Shown here piece after piece: positions 11,801 to 25,500 of a DNA stretch of 64,000 nucleotides. The notes below the pieces were generated by a model. That model searched no databases and was not told the DNA's origin. It saw nothing but the letters and a program-made list of their open reading frames with translations. The DNA is from Phymorhynchus buccinoides (taxonomy: Eukaryota > Mollusca > Gastropoda > Neogastropoda > Raphitomidae): positions 22,352,732 through 22,416,731 of the forward strand of contig CM065686.1 of NCBI GenBank assembly GCA_017654935.2, in the 5' to 3' direction. A program made the translations under genes and the position numbers. Positions within the stretch are counted from its first letter, which is position 1, and each line of letters begins with the position of its first letter.

Positions 11801-13522
11801 CGTCACTCATCTGGAGGTCCTTCTCCTGAAGTCGGAGTATGGCCGCCCATGTGGCGGGGCCCTTTAAAAGCAGCCATACACGTAATCTTCCCACCCAAGG
11901 CCATGCAAAATGTTCACATGGCACTGGGTGTGCAGAGCGTTTAAGCTGGGGAACGAAAACAACATCTGGGGGTCCTATTCACATGGATGCAACTGGAGAA
12001 AATCCAAAAACGCCCCCCTGAAGCTGAAGAAAAAGCAAAATCATACTCAATTTGAAGCTTATTCCAGGTTTGCAAAGTGAGAATTCAACACTTTTTTCCC
12101 CTTGAAGTTGAACCCATTTTTTTTTTTTTTGGTGGTAAAAATTTTGAAAAACAGGTGCTGCCTGGTATCTGAGGCAAGGTTGCATCCGTGTATTTCATCG
12201 GGCGTATTTCATCGGGCGTATTCATCGGGCGTATTTCATCGGGCGTATTTCATCGGGCGTATTTCATCGGGTGTATTCATCGGGCGTATTTCATCGGGCG
12301 TATTCATCGGGCGTATTTCATCGGGCGTATTCATCGGGCGTATTTCATCAGGCGTATTCATCGGGCGTATTTCATCAGGCGTATTCATCGGGCGTATTTC
12401 ATCAGGCGTATTTCATCGGGCGTATTTCATCGGGCGTATTTCATCGGGCGTATTTCATCGGGCGTATTCATCGGGCGTTTTTCACCGGGCGTATTTCATC
12501 GGGCGTATTTCATCAGGCGTATTTCATCGGGCGTATTCATCGGGCGTACGTACAGACCTGGTTACCCTGAAATTGAGCTTCAGGTATTCAAAATCCAAAA
12601 TAAGTGTATTTTTTCACAAAATAGGAGTACTCCAACAGGAAAGGTTCCACAACGGAGCGTAAACATGCATACATTTTTATAACTTGTTGAAATACTGTGT
12701 CAAAAGTATCATCCATTTAAATTTACAACAACGCACACACACACACCGAGCGAGCGCACCCGTTTCTGAACCAGGCAATATACAGTTCTAAATGATATAT
12801 TTTTTTCCACCATTTCACCATATTTTTGTCCCATGTACCATATTTATCATATTTGGGTCAAATATGTGTACAAAATATGGTGAAATCTTATGGGTAAACA
12901 GGTCTGACAGTATGAGACTGAGAGAGGAACGTCACTCATCTGGGGGTCCTATTCACATGGATGCAACTGGAGAAAATCCAAAAACGCACCCCTGAAGCTG
13001 AAGAAAAAGCGAAATCATACTCAATTTGAAGCTTATTCCAGGTTTGTAAAGTGAGAATTCAACACTTTTTCCCCTTGAACTTTGAATCAATTTTTTTTTT
13101 TTTTGGTGGTCAAAATTTTGAAAAACAGGCGACGCCGCAAGGTTGCATCCATCTCATGCGGCCTACGTAAGCGCGTACGTCTAACGTATGCGGAAACGCC
13201 TACACTTTCCAGGGAAAGTTGCAATTCATGGGGCCTGACTGACCTAAAAGCTTCGGCGTACCGGCGAACTAAAGAAATGGTACCCCCACCTTCTGTGCTT
13301 GTAACTTCCTCTAATCTGTCACTCTCTTTGACTCTGCCTTTTCCCTTTGCTTTCTGTCATCTACTATCTTTCTGACAGACCAAGCACAGAACTTCCAGAA
13401 GATGGGGGAACTATTTTTACGAAAGATCCCCCCCGGTATCCCCATGGGGAGAGACTCGTGGAGGGGGAGGGGGCATCCAGCTCCCCGTATGGAGGCACGA
13501 GGCATTCCCCCACTGCCCCCCC

Positions 13523-13572
<50 letters not shown>

Positions 13573-16500
13573 ACTGCTTCACCAAGATTGGTCGAATCCA
13601 ATAGCTTAAGATATAAAGAGACCAGAACACAGTTTTGCATGTGCGCATGCACGAACACACATATGTACAGACTCTAAGCACACTAACAAACATGCACACA
13701 CACTCAGAGAAAGAGATTCAAAGAGAGAGTGACTGACAGAAAGAGAGATAAAACACACACACACACACTGAAAGAGAAACACACAGGCAAAATTAACAAG
13801 AGGCAAAGCCTTCAAGGCTCACTCGAACAGGAACATGTGGGACAACAACAAAGAAAGATTGAGGGGGGTGTCTAAAGTACAAGATTGCCAATAAAATTTT
13901 AAAGTACAAATGAAACTATCGTTAATGGATACAACTAAAAAAAAAAAAAAAAAAAAAAAGTGCCTGTGCCGAGAATCGGACCCGGAACCATTGGCATGAC
14001 AGACAGACTATCGTGGCTTTCAGTGTTGATGAGTTTCTTAACTCATGTTGCCTGTTGAATACTCTCTAACCCACTAATCTTTCAGTGTGTGTGTGTGTGT
14101 GTGTGTGTTTTATCTCTCTTTCTGTCAGTCACTCTCTCTTTGAATCTCTTTCTCTGAGTGTGTGTGTGTGTTTGTTAGTGTGCTTAGAGTCTGTACATAT
14201 GTGTGTTCGTGCATGCGCACATGCAAAACTGTGTTCCGGTCTCTTTATATCTTAAGCTATTGGATTCGACCAATCTTGGTGAAGCAGTGGGGGGGGCAGT
14301 GGGGTGATGCCTCGTGCCTCCATATGTGGAGCTGGACGCCCCCTCCCCCTCCACGAGTCTCTCCCCATGGGGATACCGGGGGGATCTTTCGTAAAAATAG
14401 TTCCCCCACCTTCTGGAAGTCCTGTGCTTGGTCTGTCAGAAAGATAGTAGATGACAGAAAGCAAAGAATTAAAGTTTGGAGATTAGACCATGGACGCAAC
14501 ACACACACAACCGAACTATCATACTATAGACTCACACGAGTGAGCCAAAAAATGCCAACGTTAATGTTTGGAGATTAGACCACGGACACAACACACACAT
14601 CCGAACAACTATCATACAATAGACTCACATGAGTGAGCCAAAAATCACCTGCACTCATGGAGATTAGACCATGGACGCAACACACACACACAACTGAACA
14701 ACTATCATACTATACTCACACGAGTGAGCCAAAAATCACCTACACTCATGGAGATTAGACCATGGACGCAACACACACACACAACTGAACAACTATCATA
14801 CTATACTCACACGAGTGAGCCAAAAATCACCTGCACTCATGGGGATTAGACCATGGACGCAACACACACACGGACACACAACCGAACAACCACCATATTA
14901 TACTCACATGAGTGAGCCAAAAAATGCCCACGTTAGTTTGGAGATTGGACCACGGACGCAACAAACACATACACAGCTATCATACTATACTTTTCTAACC
15001 GAGTTGTTCAATACTGGAATAATTTGTCAACTAACATTAAGGCTGCACCTAACATAAATATATTAAAAGAAAAAGTCCATTCCATATTTTTGCTAATTTT
15101 TTTAGCTGTAGAAAGCAAGCCACCTTGAAACAAATCAAAGTCACAAACGAGAAAGGGCGTAAAAGGGCCGCAAGGCCCATTTCTAGCCCTAATTACTACT
15201 ACTACTATAGACTCACACGAGTGAGCCAAAAATCACCTGCACTTGCTGCAAGGTAGGGTTCCCACAACGTCCCACCCCCCGACATCCATCGGCGCAGCGA
15301 ACCACAAAGCTATCCAGCTTTCCCTCGATGACGTACTGCAGAGTGCAGCCAACTCCCTTGTCTTCAAACTCTCCTTTCCGGGAGGCCATCTTGTCTATCT
15401 GACTCCAGAAACGCCCGTCTTTCAGAGAGAAGGCCACATCGTCTGAACAGAACGGAAGCAGAGAGAAACGCCTGTTTGTGCCGCAGTTAGTATTTTCACT
15501 GAAGAATTCGATGGCTTAGAGTCAAAACGGACTATCTTTAGATCGTCCATTGACTTATTATTGATGTTATTGCAAAAACTAAGAACTTTTATTAAGAAAG
15601 ACTACAAATAATATAAAATGGGGATTATGCTTTTTATATCTCTGGGACGGTATTCATGTCGAGATAGCATGAGACTTAGCATGATGCTAACTTAGAAGCT
15701 CTTCCAAAAGTCCTATTAAATCCTATAGGACATTGGAAGAGCTTCTAAGTTAGCATCATGCTAAGTCTCATGCTATCTCGACATGAATACCGTCCCTGGT
15801 CTTTTTTTTGTATGTAGTTATTAGTTTACGCAAAATATGTTCAAAAATACATCAACGGACTATCTAACGATAGTCCGTTTTGGACTATCTAAAGATAGTC
15901 CGGTTTGACTCCAAGCCATTGAAATTTATTGCAACAATAACAAAATGATACACACTTAAAGGTGGACCCTGATGGATGAGTTTTTGCAAAGAAACACGTT
16001 GAGATCTCCAGAAAGACAGCCTTTTCAAGGATCGGAACAATCACTTTGCTCTGGTTTCCTAGAAATCAAACCGTCAAAACGGCGATTCCTCCTTGGCGGA
16101 GATGCCGGAGAGAGAAGCCATTTTGAATGGGGTGGGTGGAGGCCACTCATAGTGGTTGAAGCTTTTTCTTGTTTGTAGTGCAGTTAAAAAAAAGGAGCTA
16201 TTTCCTTTGTTGTGAGCAAAACTCATAAAATAAATAAAATAAAAAGGCTTGTATTGTGGACATTTCGTGCAAACGATTTGGTCTAAACTCAGTCGGCCAT
16301 TAGAAAAGAATTTGACACTGAAAGAATTTAACATCCAGCACCTCCGCCAAGGAGGAATCGCTGATTTGACAGTTTGATTTCTCGGAAACCCGAGCAAAGT
16401 GAGTGTTGCGATCTATGTAAAGGGTGTTTTCCTGGTGATCTCGACGTGTTTCTTGCAAAAACTCATCCGTCAGGGTGCCCCTTTAAGGAAATTAATTTAC

Positions 16501-19500
16501 TGTAGGCATACTAACATTTTTTTTCTCCTGTATTGCCTGCATTTAGTTTGTAACATGGGCATCTAAAATGTGTGCTAGCAACATTTCTTGTGATACAGCG
16601 GAGTACTCTTAAATCAAAACTGGATAACATGAAATATTGGTCAACGCACAAAAATCTGTTTGAACTGACAAAACCCCTCATTATTACTACTTAATGCTTA
16701 ACCCTTTCATCACCACTGTCGCCTCTTGGGACCACAGTGTCACTGAAAGGCATCAAATGAGGGTCTGGTATCCAGTGACCTTATGTTCTTCATTTTGGGA
16801 GGTAAGGATAGGCCCTATTTTATGCACGTCAGAGAGGAACCTCCAATATTGCAGACGAAATCTTCTCTCTACCCGGGTTAAGTTTAATGGTGAATTTTGG
16901 CTGAAAAATGGCTGGCGTTGAAAGGGTTAACACAAAATACTGGTTAATACATCCCAAAAAATCTTTGTCCCCTGAACTTCGTGTTAAGTGTACTCCGCTG
17001 TATTCCCACATATACATTCTGGGTGTGTTTGGGGACACTGAATTCTCAACAGTATTGCCATTGTTAATTCTCTATCACATATTTTTACACTTGAACATGT
17101 TTGGTATTACTGTGAGTGTTTTTAGCCACTCTTAAACCTGAAATAAAAATCCGTAATCTTCTTTCATTTCTCCTTTTGTTTACATAAGCTTTGTTTGTGT
17201 GCATGGCTGGAGTGATTTGTTGAGTTTTTTCAACAATTCAAAATCGCTGCGATGCGAATAAAGAAGAGAGTCAACACAACTACAGACAACAACAAAACAT
17301 GCGGGCAGTGGTGTAGTCAAATCAACCGTATGAACACCCGTGGCAAATGCCCCGTCAGGCACCGCAGCCTCCACCCCAGCTCACCCACCCGCTCTCTTTC
17401 TCTCCAGCAGAAAGGGCAGGTGCCGCTCCACCCCGTCACACCTCCACAGCCAGGCGTAGTCACCGCAGGGCAGCTTCCGGGTCCTGTACACCGCGCCCGT
17501 CTGCTCTATCATCTCGCACAGCTGAACACAGGGCAGGGATTGGCTTCACAGACTAGTTAGTCATACACATGGATGCAACTGGAGAAAATTAAAAAACAGG
17601 CAAGGCAGGGGTGCAGGGGCTGCCCAGGCCCCTGGCATGGTACAGGGGCGGGGTACATATGGTTTGGTTGTATAAATTAAACACACTTTGCTATAAATCT
17701 ATTCATAAAGCTGCTCCATCTTACCTCTGCAACAATATTTCCATCTATACGCCAGCTCGCACTTTACGTTCAGTTTCTGACCCTCTTTCTCTCCAGATCC
17801 CTAGGTATAAGCTTTCAACTGTTGGTCGACGCTCTTTTGCTGTCTCAGGACTGACCTCCTGGAACAAACTTCCTCTCTCCCTCCGTCAGCGACCGACTCT
17901 CTCTGCTTTCAAAGCTAACCTCAAAACCCACCTGTTCCCCCGTCATTAAAGCTCCTCTCTCTTTCTCTTCTCTCTCTTGCCATTAGGTCTGTTTCTGCTA
18001 TATTCCATTTATGTTATCCGTGTGTGTTCGCTTTGTATTGCGTTTGTGTTTGAATGCGCTTTGAATGCTAACGTGTGTGTGCGCTTTGATTTGATTTATA
18101 TCAAGATTCAGCGCCGTATAAATACTGTATGTTGTTGTTAGTGGGGCGTTGCCCCCCTGAAGCTGAAGAAAAAGCAAAATCATACTCAATGTGAAGCTTA
18201 TTCCAGGCTTGTAAAGTGAGAATTAAACACTTTTTTCCCCTTTGAATACATTTTTTTTTTTGGAGGGGGTGGTAAAATTTTGAAAGCAAGGCAAGATTGC
18301 ATCCATGTATACGGCTAACTCAGCGGCATCACAACCAAAGTGACGTAGCTTCCCCCTCATATCGCACTGTTTGGGGCACTTTTTTAAAATTCACAAAACA
18401 TCAACCACACATTGCACAGACATAGAAATATATCAATGGATACGTAAAGAGAAGAAAGGTGGATAGGGAGAAAGGTGGCAGAGTGGTTAAGACGTTCGCC
18501 TGCCAAATGTAATGCGTGACTGCAACATGAGTGACCCGGGTTCGAATCCCGGCCTCGCCCTTTCTTTCTAGTTCGACAGGAAAATCGAACTGAATGTCGA
18601 GTCCTTCAGATGGGGACTTAAAGCTAGTCTGACCCGTGCTCTTTACGCATGTAAGAATCCCACGGTAGTTGAAAGTAAAAAAAAAAACCCACTCCTAAAC
18701 GCTTGACAACTAAGGGAAGCAACTGCAAGAAAAGAGTGAACTTTCCTGAAACCACGACTTACCTCCCTTTTTATCATAACCATCATCAGTATATATATAA
18801 AAAAAAAGTATTGAAAGTTGTCGGCTATACGGATCCGGTGTGACTTTAACGAAGCGGAACAGCGTGACTCGATTGAGTTAAATATTCTAGCATCACAGGC
18901 AAATACATTTGCTGAAGACTTTTTTCTACACTGCACCAAAGGTGGATACAATCATACATACGCTGCCAAGCACTCCGCCATGCCCCACATGGCCGAAAGG
19001 TCAAAGAGGGCGTAAAACATTATTTCTTCAAGCACTCCACCATGTCCTTGTCTATTTTTTAGTCTATGTCACCGTTTTCTCCACTAATGTGACACATGTG
19101 CGCCTGGGAAAAAAAAGGCTACTCCCCCCTTTGCAAAATACTTGGGATGCCAGGGGGAAAAAACGTCATAAAATACATGACGCTAGTAACAATGCTTCTG
19201 GTCGTTGACAACACATTAGATTAGATTCGATTAGACCACTCAAATCTTTGCCCACTCACACCTTCATTTTTTGTGTGTACATGTTCAAGTTTGATTTTTG
19301 TGTATGCATTAATTTTATTCATGATGGAGACATTTTCAAATCTCTTTTTTCAAAAAGGGGTAATGCTGGTAGCCTATAATCAAGACTCTCTTCTTTTGAC
19401 ACACCCACAGACTTTTGCTCTGAATGCGAGCAAAAAAACTGTATACACATGCATGTCCAACAGAAAATTTAAATCATCAGACTATTTCAGGCTTATTTGG

Positions 19501-22500
19501 TCTTTGTGCATATTTATTGATTTTAGGACATGACGATAATCATTCAAGAACATATGGTTTGGTTTGGTTTTTACAATGGGAGGCTGGCATGTGTGGCTAT
19601 GTGGAAGGAATCCCATAGGAATAGGATGTTCCAGAAAAACAAGGCTCAAAGTCTACACAAGGTCAGGTCAGGTAGTTAGGACATTAGGCCTCGCGGCCTC
19701 TTCACCGTCCTTTCATTTTTGTTTGAACTTTTACACAGCTGAGAGGTTTTTATAATATATTTTTTGCAAATCTGCCTTTTAGTCATGCTCATATTGCAGT
19801 TTTGAGATGTTGGTGTATTTATCAATGAGGTTTTTGAATTGTGTTAGATTTTGTGCTCGTTTAATATGTGCAGGAAGAGTATTCCAAAACTTTGTTACTC
19901 TGTTAGAAAATAATTTTTTTCTAATATTAGTTCGGCTATACTGGGTTAGTATTTTTAAATCACTGTTACGGGTTCTTGAGTCAGTTGTTAGCAGGAACAA
20001 AGATTTATTAGTATTGTTATCACTGTGAAATTTTTGGAAAAACCCCCACAGAAAACAAATCGAACCAAACAAGCGCAAAAAAGGAGTCACTTACTTCAGC
20101 AAGGCCAGCTCTGTTGCCCCCACACTCTTGGATGTCAATCAACAAAATCACCCTGCAAACAAAACAGAAACAAATTGACTAACGAATCCAATCAGATTAA
20201 GATAGTTCTTCTTTTTCTGCGTTCCCAGACCGAAAGGCCATAATCGGCAAAGTATGTATGTGTCAGTTTTCACTGGTCTCCCTGTTGCATACAGCCAACA
20301 CATTTCAATTTCGGAAGAGCTCAATGGAGAAAAGTTATTTGGAAGATTTTTTGGGGGAAAAAAGGCAGGAGAATGGGCCAAGTCAGAAAGATAGTAGATG
20401 ACAGTAAGCAAAGGATAAAAAGTCAAAGAGAGTGGCAGATTAGAGGAAGTTACAAGCACAGAACCTCCAGAAGGTGGGTGAACTATTTTTACGAAAGACC
20501 CCCTGGTATTCACACAGGGAGAGACTCGTGGAGGGGGCGGGGTTGTCCAAATCCCTGTATGGAGGCACGAGGCATCCACCCACTGCACTGCCCCATCAGA
20601 TTAGTTCAACACACACAATAATTCTGCTTCTCTTCCCCTCTCCTTGACCCCACTCCCCAAACAAAAAAATACCTACTGTAACTCCCCTGTAGGGATACCA
20701 GGGGGTCTTTCGTACAAGTAGTTCCCCCACCTTCTTCTTCTTCTTCAGCGTTCAACTGGCTACGCATCAAAACCTCAGACCCGAGTGATGCCGCAAACAT
20801 GCATGTCCGGTGAAGGTCGTCCGCAGTCCTCCAGAGTTTGGTTCTGAGGTCCGTTCCTCCAGGCCAGGTCTGTTGCCGCATCCTGTCGTACCCCCACCTT
20901 CTGTGCTTGTAACTTCCTCTAATCTGTCACTCTCTTTGACTCTGCCTTTTCCCTTTGCTTACTGTCATCTACTATCTTTCTGCCTTACTGGTCCATTCTC
21001 TTGCCTTTGTTCTAAAAAACGCTTACAAAGATTTTCTCCAGCCGAAGACGGACATGTTGGGCCTGTTTTCTTAGTTAGGTGCATAGGCAGCATGACGCAT
21101 GTGCGCTCATATGGACAGGAAACTGTCTGAGCAATCGAAGAAGAAGCTATTGTAACCCAAAAGACAATTTCCGCAAACGTAATCACATCATAATTTCATG
21201 AAGGAAAATTCTCAGATGAAATTGTTCTTTGATATTACTATGGTGCTACTTTTTAAAATTTTTCAATATTCTTCCAATCACAAAATATTTAGAAAGAAAG
21301 CCAACAATTAACCCTTTCACCGCCAATGTCGCATTTATGCACCACAATGGTTTAACACCCATGTCACTAAAAGGCATAGAATCAGGGCCTGTTATTCGAA
21401 GACCCTATTTTCTTAATTTTGGGAGGTAAGGATAAGCCTAATGTTATACATGTCACAGAGGAATTCCCAATACAGGGTTCCCACAGATCTCTAAAAGAAA
21501 AATTCAAGGACTTTTCACGGACTATTCCAGGACCATTCTAGTAAATTTCAAGGACTGAAAACACTGCTTGTAATATGGATAATAAGCATTACGGTAAGAG
21601 GCATGCTAATATCAAACTATCCTAATTATTTAAAACTACAAAACCTGCACACACCAAAAGACCACATGCAGTAGCATGGTCGTCTGCTGTCACAATATCA
21701 GGCTGTCAAAAGTCTGAATTTTAAAAAAAAAACAAGTTACAGTAACTTTCAGTTTTACTATATGTATAACAAATTTTCAAAGAGATCTAGTGTTGGTTTT
21801 GCTTGCTTGAAAGTTGATAATCTGGTCAGCAGATTTAAGAAAATTCCAGGACTTTTCCAGGAGCTTTAGGGCCTGTGCTGTTTTTCCAGCACCTTTCAAG
21901 CCCTGGAAAAGGCCTTGCTAGTTTTCCAGGACTTTTCAAGTTTTCCAGGACTTGTGGGAACCCTGCCAATATTGCACATACTTTTTTGTTCTCTACCCAG
22001 CTTAATGGTATTTTTTTGCTGGAAAAAAGGCTGGCGGCGAAAGGGTTAAACTCTTCCCTGCCAGCCCTGTGTCTACCAACAGCAATATTCTTCTTCTTCT
22101 TCGTCTATCGCTCAGTTTCACCGTCATATGAGTGCAGATGCTCCATGCTGCCATTATGCGCCTGACTAAGAAATAGGTTATGCCCAGCATGTCCGACTTC
22201 GGCAGAAGAGGGGGGAGGGGGGTAACAGCAATATATCAATGATGATGTCACAACTCTGGAATGCTGCTTTTTGATTTAGAACAGTCGGGGTGGGGGCATA
22301 TCTCCAGACAGTTTTACCAGACTGAGCACAACAGGTTTCTTTTACAAATTTATAATTCAACAAAAACAATCTCTCAATTTTTTTTCTCCGGCAGTGAAGA
22401 GGTTAATGTGATTTAAGTTTCCCTGAAATCTTCCCATTCGTGAACCTAAATACATATCATTGTAACCGCTACTAAATTTGGAGTTGCCCTAAATTTGACA

Positions 22501-25500
22501 GTGTCATTTCCAAATTACTCATACCTAAATTCCAAACACAATTGCTTTAACACAACACACACTGCATACAGCTTAAACGCTCAAGATGAATGCGTTAAAC
22601 TATTCATATTGTCATGAAAAAACATGAGATTCTCAGGTAGCCAAAAAGGGAGGAAAAAAGCGGGGGTCTGGGGCCTGGTGCAGGCTACATCAGCGAACGG
22701 ATAACTTCTGCTTTCAGTTTTGCTAACCGCAGAGTAACGATAAACAGAGCAGTCTTGGCTGCCCCCAAGCAGTAACCGGAAAATGTTCAATGGAGAATGA
22801 ACCGACCGAGAACAAAATATCAATCAAACTTCTCAAAGCATTTATGCTTCAACACAAAACCTAACCCTCTCCCCCCTCTTATTTTCTCAATGGATTTACC
22901 GCGATCTCAAAAATGACCCCTGGGGCCATCAAAAAGGAGGAAATCCTCCCAATCGGAGGAAAAATATCATCTCTGATTATTTTAACCCTTTCACTGCCAA
23001 TGTCGCATTTTAGCACCACAGTGGTTTAATACCCATGTCACTAAAAGGCATCAAATCAGTGCATGTTATCCAAAGACCCTGTTTTGTTAAATTTTGGAGG
23101 TAAGGATAGGCCTAATGTTATATATGTCACAGAGGAATTCGCCATATTGCTATTTTCTCTACCCAGTTAAGCTTAATGGTATTTTGGGCTGAAAAATGGC
23201 TGGCAGCGAAAGGGTTAAAAAACAACCTCACCCATCCTGTCCTTTGTCGTTGCTGTACATGGCATCAGTGAGCACATGCTCAACAGGAGGCCGCTTGACG
23301 CTTGACGCCGGAACACTGGATGATGACTTGGGGGAAGACAACGATGATGTCGATGAAGATGAATTTGAAACTTCATTGGACCAGGCGGATGGGACTTTAG
23401 CCGCCTGTTTTTTTGCTGATAAGAAATATAAATAGGGTAGTTAAAGAAATAAAAAGAATTACTCTTTTTTTTTCTTAGCCTGAAAAACAACATAAATGAA
23501 AAGGTGATCAGTAAAAATGAAATCTTTTTTAGGAATAAAACTTTGAACGTGGCAAAAACAAATAGTAGTGATACAATATATAATTATAACATTGGGTCTT
23601 TTTAGTAAGTTCCAGCGCTGCCTACCCCCTGTTGCAGTTTCCAGGGACAAACTGCTTAAAAACCAGGGACAGAGACTTATTTCCAGGGACAAACTGCTTA
23701 AAAACCAGGGACAGACTTATTTATTTCCAGGGACAAACTGCTTAAAAACCAGGGACAGAGACTTATTTATTTCCAGGGACAAACTGCTTAAAAACCAGGG
23801 ACAGAGACTTATTTCCAGGGACAAACTGCTTAAAAACCAGGGACAGACTTATTTATTTCCAGGGACAAACTGCTTAAAAACCAGGGACAGAGACTTATTT
23901 ATTTCCAGGGACAAACTGCTTAAAAACCAGGGACAGAGACTTATTTATTTCCAGGGACAAACTGCTTAAAAACCAGGGACACTTATTTATTTCCAGGGAC
24001 AAACTGCTTAAAAACCAGGGACAGAGACTTATTTATTTCCAGGGACAAACATTGCAATGTCTGGCGTCATGAAATATATTTCATGATGTAGCAACATTTC
24101 TGCAACTGGATATTTTGGATAGTATTTTTGCTGCTTTTCGGTGCCAACTTACTTAACTATATTCAAGATGCTTTGGTGTTCAGTAACCTACGCATAGCAT
24201 GCCTGTTAAGAACAATTCAAAGTGCCTGTTGTTTTGGGTGTTCCTGTGTTCAAAAGTAAGGTCAACTAAGACAAGTGATTCCTCTACAAAATTTTGATTC
24301 TGCTCAATTTCCAGGGACGCTACACAGAAAAGTGGATTCCAGGGCCTCTTTTAACTGTTTCCAGGGACAAATACCCCTTAGTAGGGATGGTAGGCAGTCA
24401 TGAGAAACCCAACAATTTTTTTTAGTATCTTCTTCTTCGTTCGCTCAGTTTCCTGTCAATTATGAGCGCAGATGCGTCATGCTGCCGTTATGCGCCTAAC
24501 TAAGAAATAGCTAGTCCGACTTTGGCTGGAGGAAATGTTTTTGAAAGTTTCGTGAAAAAAGGCAGGAGAATGGGCCGGTAAGGCTGTTAGGCAGATAGTA
24601 GATGACAGTTAGCAAAGGGAAAAGGCAGAGTCAAAGAGAGTGACAGATTGGAGGAAGTTACAAGCACAGAACTTCCAGAAGGTGGGGGAACTATTTATAC
24701 AAAAGACCCCCCCCCCCGGTATCCCCACGGGGGGGGGGGGGGGGTTAGAATGAAAAACAACAGCAAACAAACAAAAAGTGGTGATAAACTAAAATGAAAC
24801 GAAAAATTGTTTCAGGAACAAAAAAATGATCCGCAAACAAATTTACCAAAAATCTTTGTGTAAGTAAATGATAACCTAAACTGACTTCAAAACGATACTG
24901 TAACCTTCAGCAACCATAAACTCACCTGGTAAATAAAATTATCTTTGAATATTTGTTTGTAACGTTTTACTAAAACCAACACGGGCAAAGAAAAACACAA
25001 CTTGCCCTCATGCTTCACACACACACACACAATTTTTTTTTAAATTGGGTAGGCGCTGTGATTGCGGCGACGCGCTCTCCCGGGGAGAGCAGCCCGAATT
25101 TCACAGAGATACGTCTCTGACTAGAATATATACCAAACACACAGTAATCGTAAAATGAGGTTCCAGTGAACCAAGTCTCCTAGCTGTATGATGAGACGCG
25201 TTCTCCAGAGTTTTGTTCTTTGAGTTTCGCTAGAGTTCCCTACAGCCCCGTTGGAGGATTCAGTGCAACACAAGAGAAAGAGAGATAACGAGACAGACAG
25301 TTACAATGATGGACAGAGACAGTTTGAATCCGATAAGCCTTTGCCTTTGTTTTACAATATGGCATAATAATAATAATAATAATAATAATGCATATTTTTA
25401 TAACGCCTATTCTCAGTAAGGGCTCTAAACACTTTACAAAACATATTTACATTGATTAAAAAGAAATCATTAAATAATAAATATTAAACAAGAAAACAAC

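Noticed and set aside
12102..12682. Plus-strand frames of 100-186 codons
   Set aside because: Generated by the 13/14-bp minisatellite; repetitive, with no recognisable protein.
18478..18562. Functional tRNA gene
   Set aside because: It has A and B boxes but no proper cloverleaf, and it continues into a SINE body with poly-A.
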